DNA of 64,000 bases, from NCBI GenBank assembly GCA_026225945.1, contig JAMJFZ010003581.1, positions 9,850,001 to 9,914,000 on the forward strand, written 5' to 3'. The notes beneath the pieces are model-generated. The model saw only the letters and a program-made list of their open reading frames with translations. It ran no database searches and had not been told where the DNA came from. The DNA is from Cricetomys ansorgei (lineage: Eukaryota > Chordata > Mammalia > Rodentia > Nesomyidae). Positions 63,366-64,000 of this stretch are shown piece after piece. A program made the position numbers and the translations under genes. The number at the start of each line of letters is the position of its first letter. The stretch's first letter is position 1.

Positions 63366-64000
63366 GTCTCACCGACGGATACGACAAGCCCGCCCATCAG
63401 GATACACACAATGCTGTCCTTTCTGCTCATACCCATGTCTGCAAAGGGATCACCTTTCTTAGAGTGACGAATAGTGCTGAGCTCCTGGTGGCGTGGGAAA
63501 TGACAAGCTCTGCAAACAGTGGCAACATGGAGGGGCTGAGCCTTGCAAACAGCCAGTGTGGCACATACGGTGTGTGCATCCAGGCCAGGATTGCATTGGG
63601 TACACAGACCCTGGCTCCTATAGTGCCCATCCTCCCATGCCTTTCACGATTGGCCCTGTATCCCTCTCTTTGTCTCCCTTCTTTGCTTCTCCCTGAGACA
63701 TGCTCTACAGAACAGTGTAGAAAGCCTGGCTGAGTGAGGGCTGGGTGGGTTTGGGATTGGGGCTGGGAATATGTCATGAATTCCTCTAGGACCCAAAGCC
63801 TGTACACACTGGCTCTTCCTGTAGACCCCCCACCTTGATAGTCAGGGAGCGTGTTCAGTGGAAAGTGAAGTGTGACCTTCCTTCCAGCTGCTTCAATGCC
63901 TCTGGTACTTTCTCTATTTTCAGCTTTCTCGCCTCTCAAGATCTGAGAGGTCCCAAGAAGTCTGAGTTTCTCCCACAGATGTGTTCTGCCCACCCCTGGG
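63366..64000. other. Unique non-coding DNA
   Basis: Open frames run in both directions here (up to 188 codons on the minus strand, 63427-63993). None is recognisable and they overlap each other, so I do not call a gene. Confidence 0.45.

Noticed and set aside
63427..63993. 188-codon minus-strand open frame, with a 175-codon plus-strand frame overlapping it
   Set aside because: Opposite open frames overlap, neither is recognisable, and the plus-strand one starts inside an RSINE1.

Overview
The window looks like nuclear DNA of a muroid rodent. The evidence is the repeat content: short B1 SINEs, tRNA-derived B2/B3 SINEs, many B4/RSINE1/ID_B1 composite SINEs (ID-like head fused to a B1-like part), a URR1-type hAT element and rodent LTRs, on a background of older pan-mammalian MIR, L2, MER5-like and L1M-like fossils. 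Several B1 copies carry a variant 'ctctgttgt' segment in place of the common house-mouse 'ctctgtgtag', so I would not assume Mus musculus. The species is not resolved.

I found no protein-coding gene, no convincing exon, no tRNA or rRNA gene, and no bacterial-type system. The longest open frames (about 170-195 codons) are unrecognised, overlap repeats or opposite-strand frames, and are close to what chance gives in 64 kb. The best reading is a non-coding stretch (intergenic or a long intron) of moderate GC, SINE-rich and L1-poor.

Layout. 0-17 kb: scattered B2/B1/B4 SINEs, MIRs, a 370-bp polypyrimidine tract (7.2-7.56 kb), and AT-rich unique blocks that look like candidate conserved elements (8.3-8.5 and 13.1-13.45 kb). 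17.2-19.4 kb: a structurally complete but non-coding LTR retrotransposon on the minus strand, with paired LTRs, a polypurine tract and matching flanking repeats. 19.4-27 kb: unique DNA, MIR/MER5/L2 fossils, and the first of two related ~36-39 bp minisatellites (24.4 kb; the second is at 40.4 kb). 27-33.2 kb: head-to-head copies of one interspersed repeat, a composite microsatellite, an L1-like fragment and two adjacent LTRs. 33-43 kb: B1 copies with visible target-site duplications, several full-length B4/RSINE1 SINEs, MIRs and two CpG-enriched patches. 43.3-45.1 kb: an ancient L1M-like fossil split by a B2 carrying a CTCF-like motif, then tandem octamer motifs. 45-64 kb: microsatellites, URR1, a solo LTR, further SINEs, a 42-bp Z-DNA tract, an RFX X-box, G-quadruplex tracts, a degenerate ATC/TA array and more AT-rich unique blocks.

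Functionally the window can only be described as non-coding. The most plausible functional content is regulatory: candidate conserved elements rich in TAAT-core motifs, an RFX-type X-box, paired octamers, a B2-derived CTCF-like site and two borderline CpG-island patches. All of these are inferences from sequence alone. Repeat boundaries are by eye and are usually good to about 10-30 bp.
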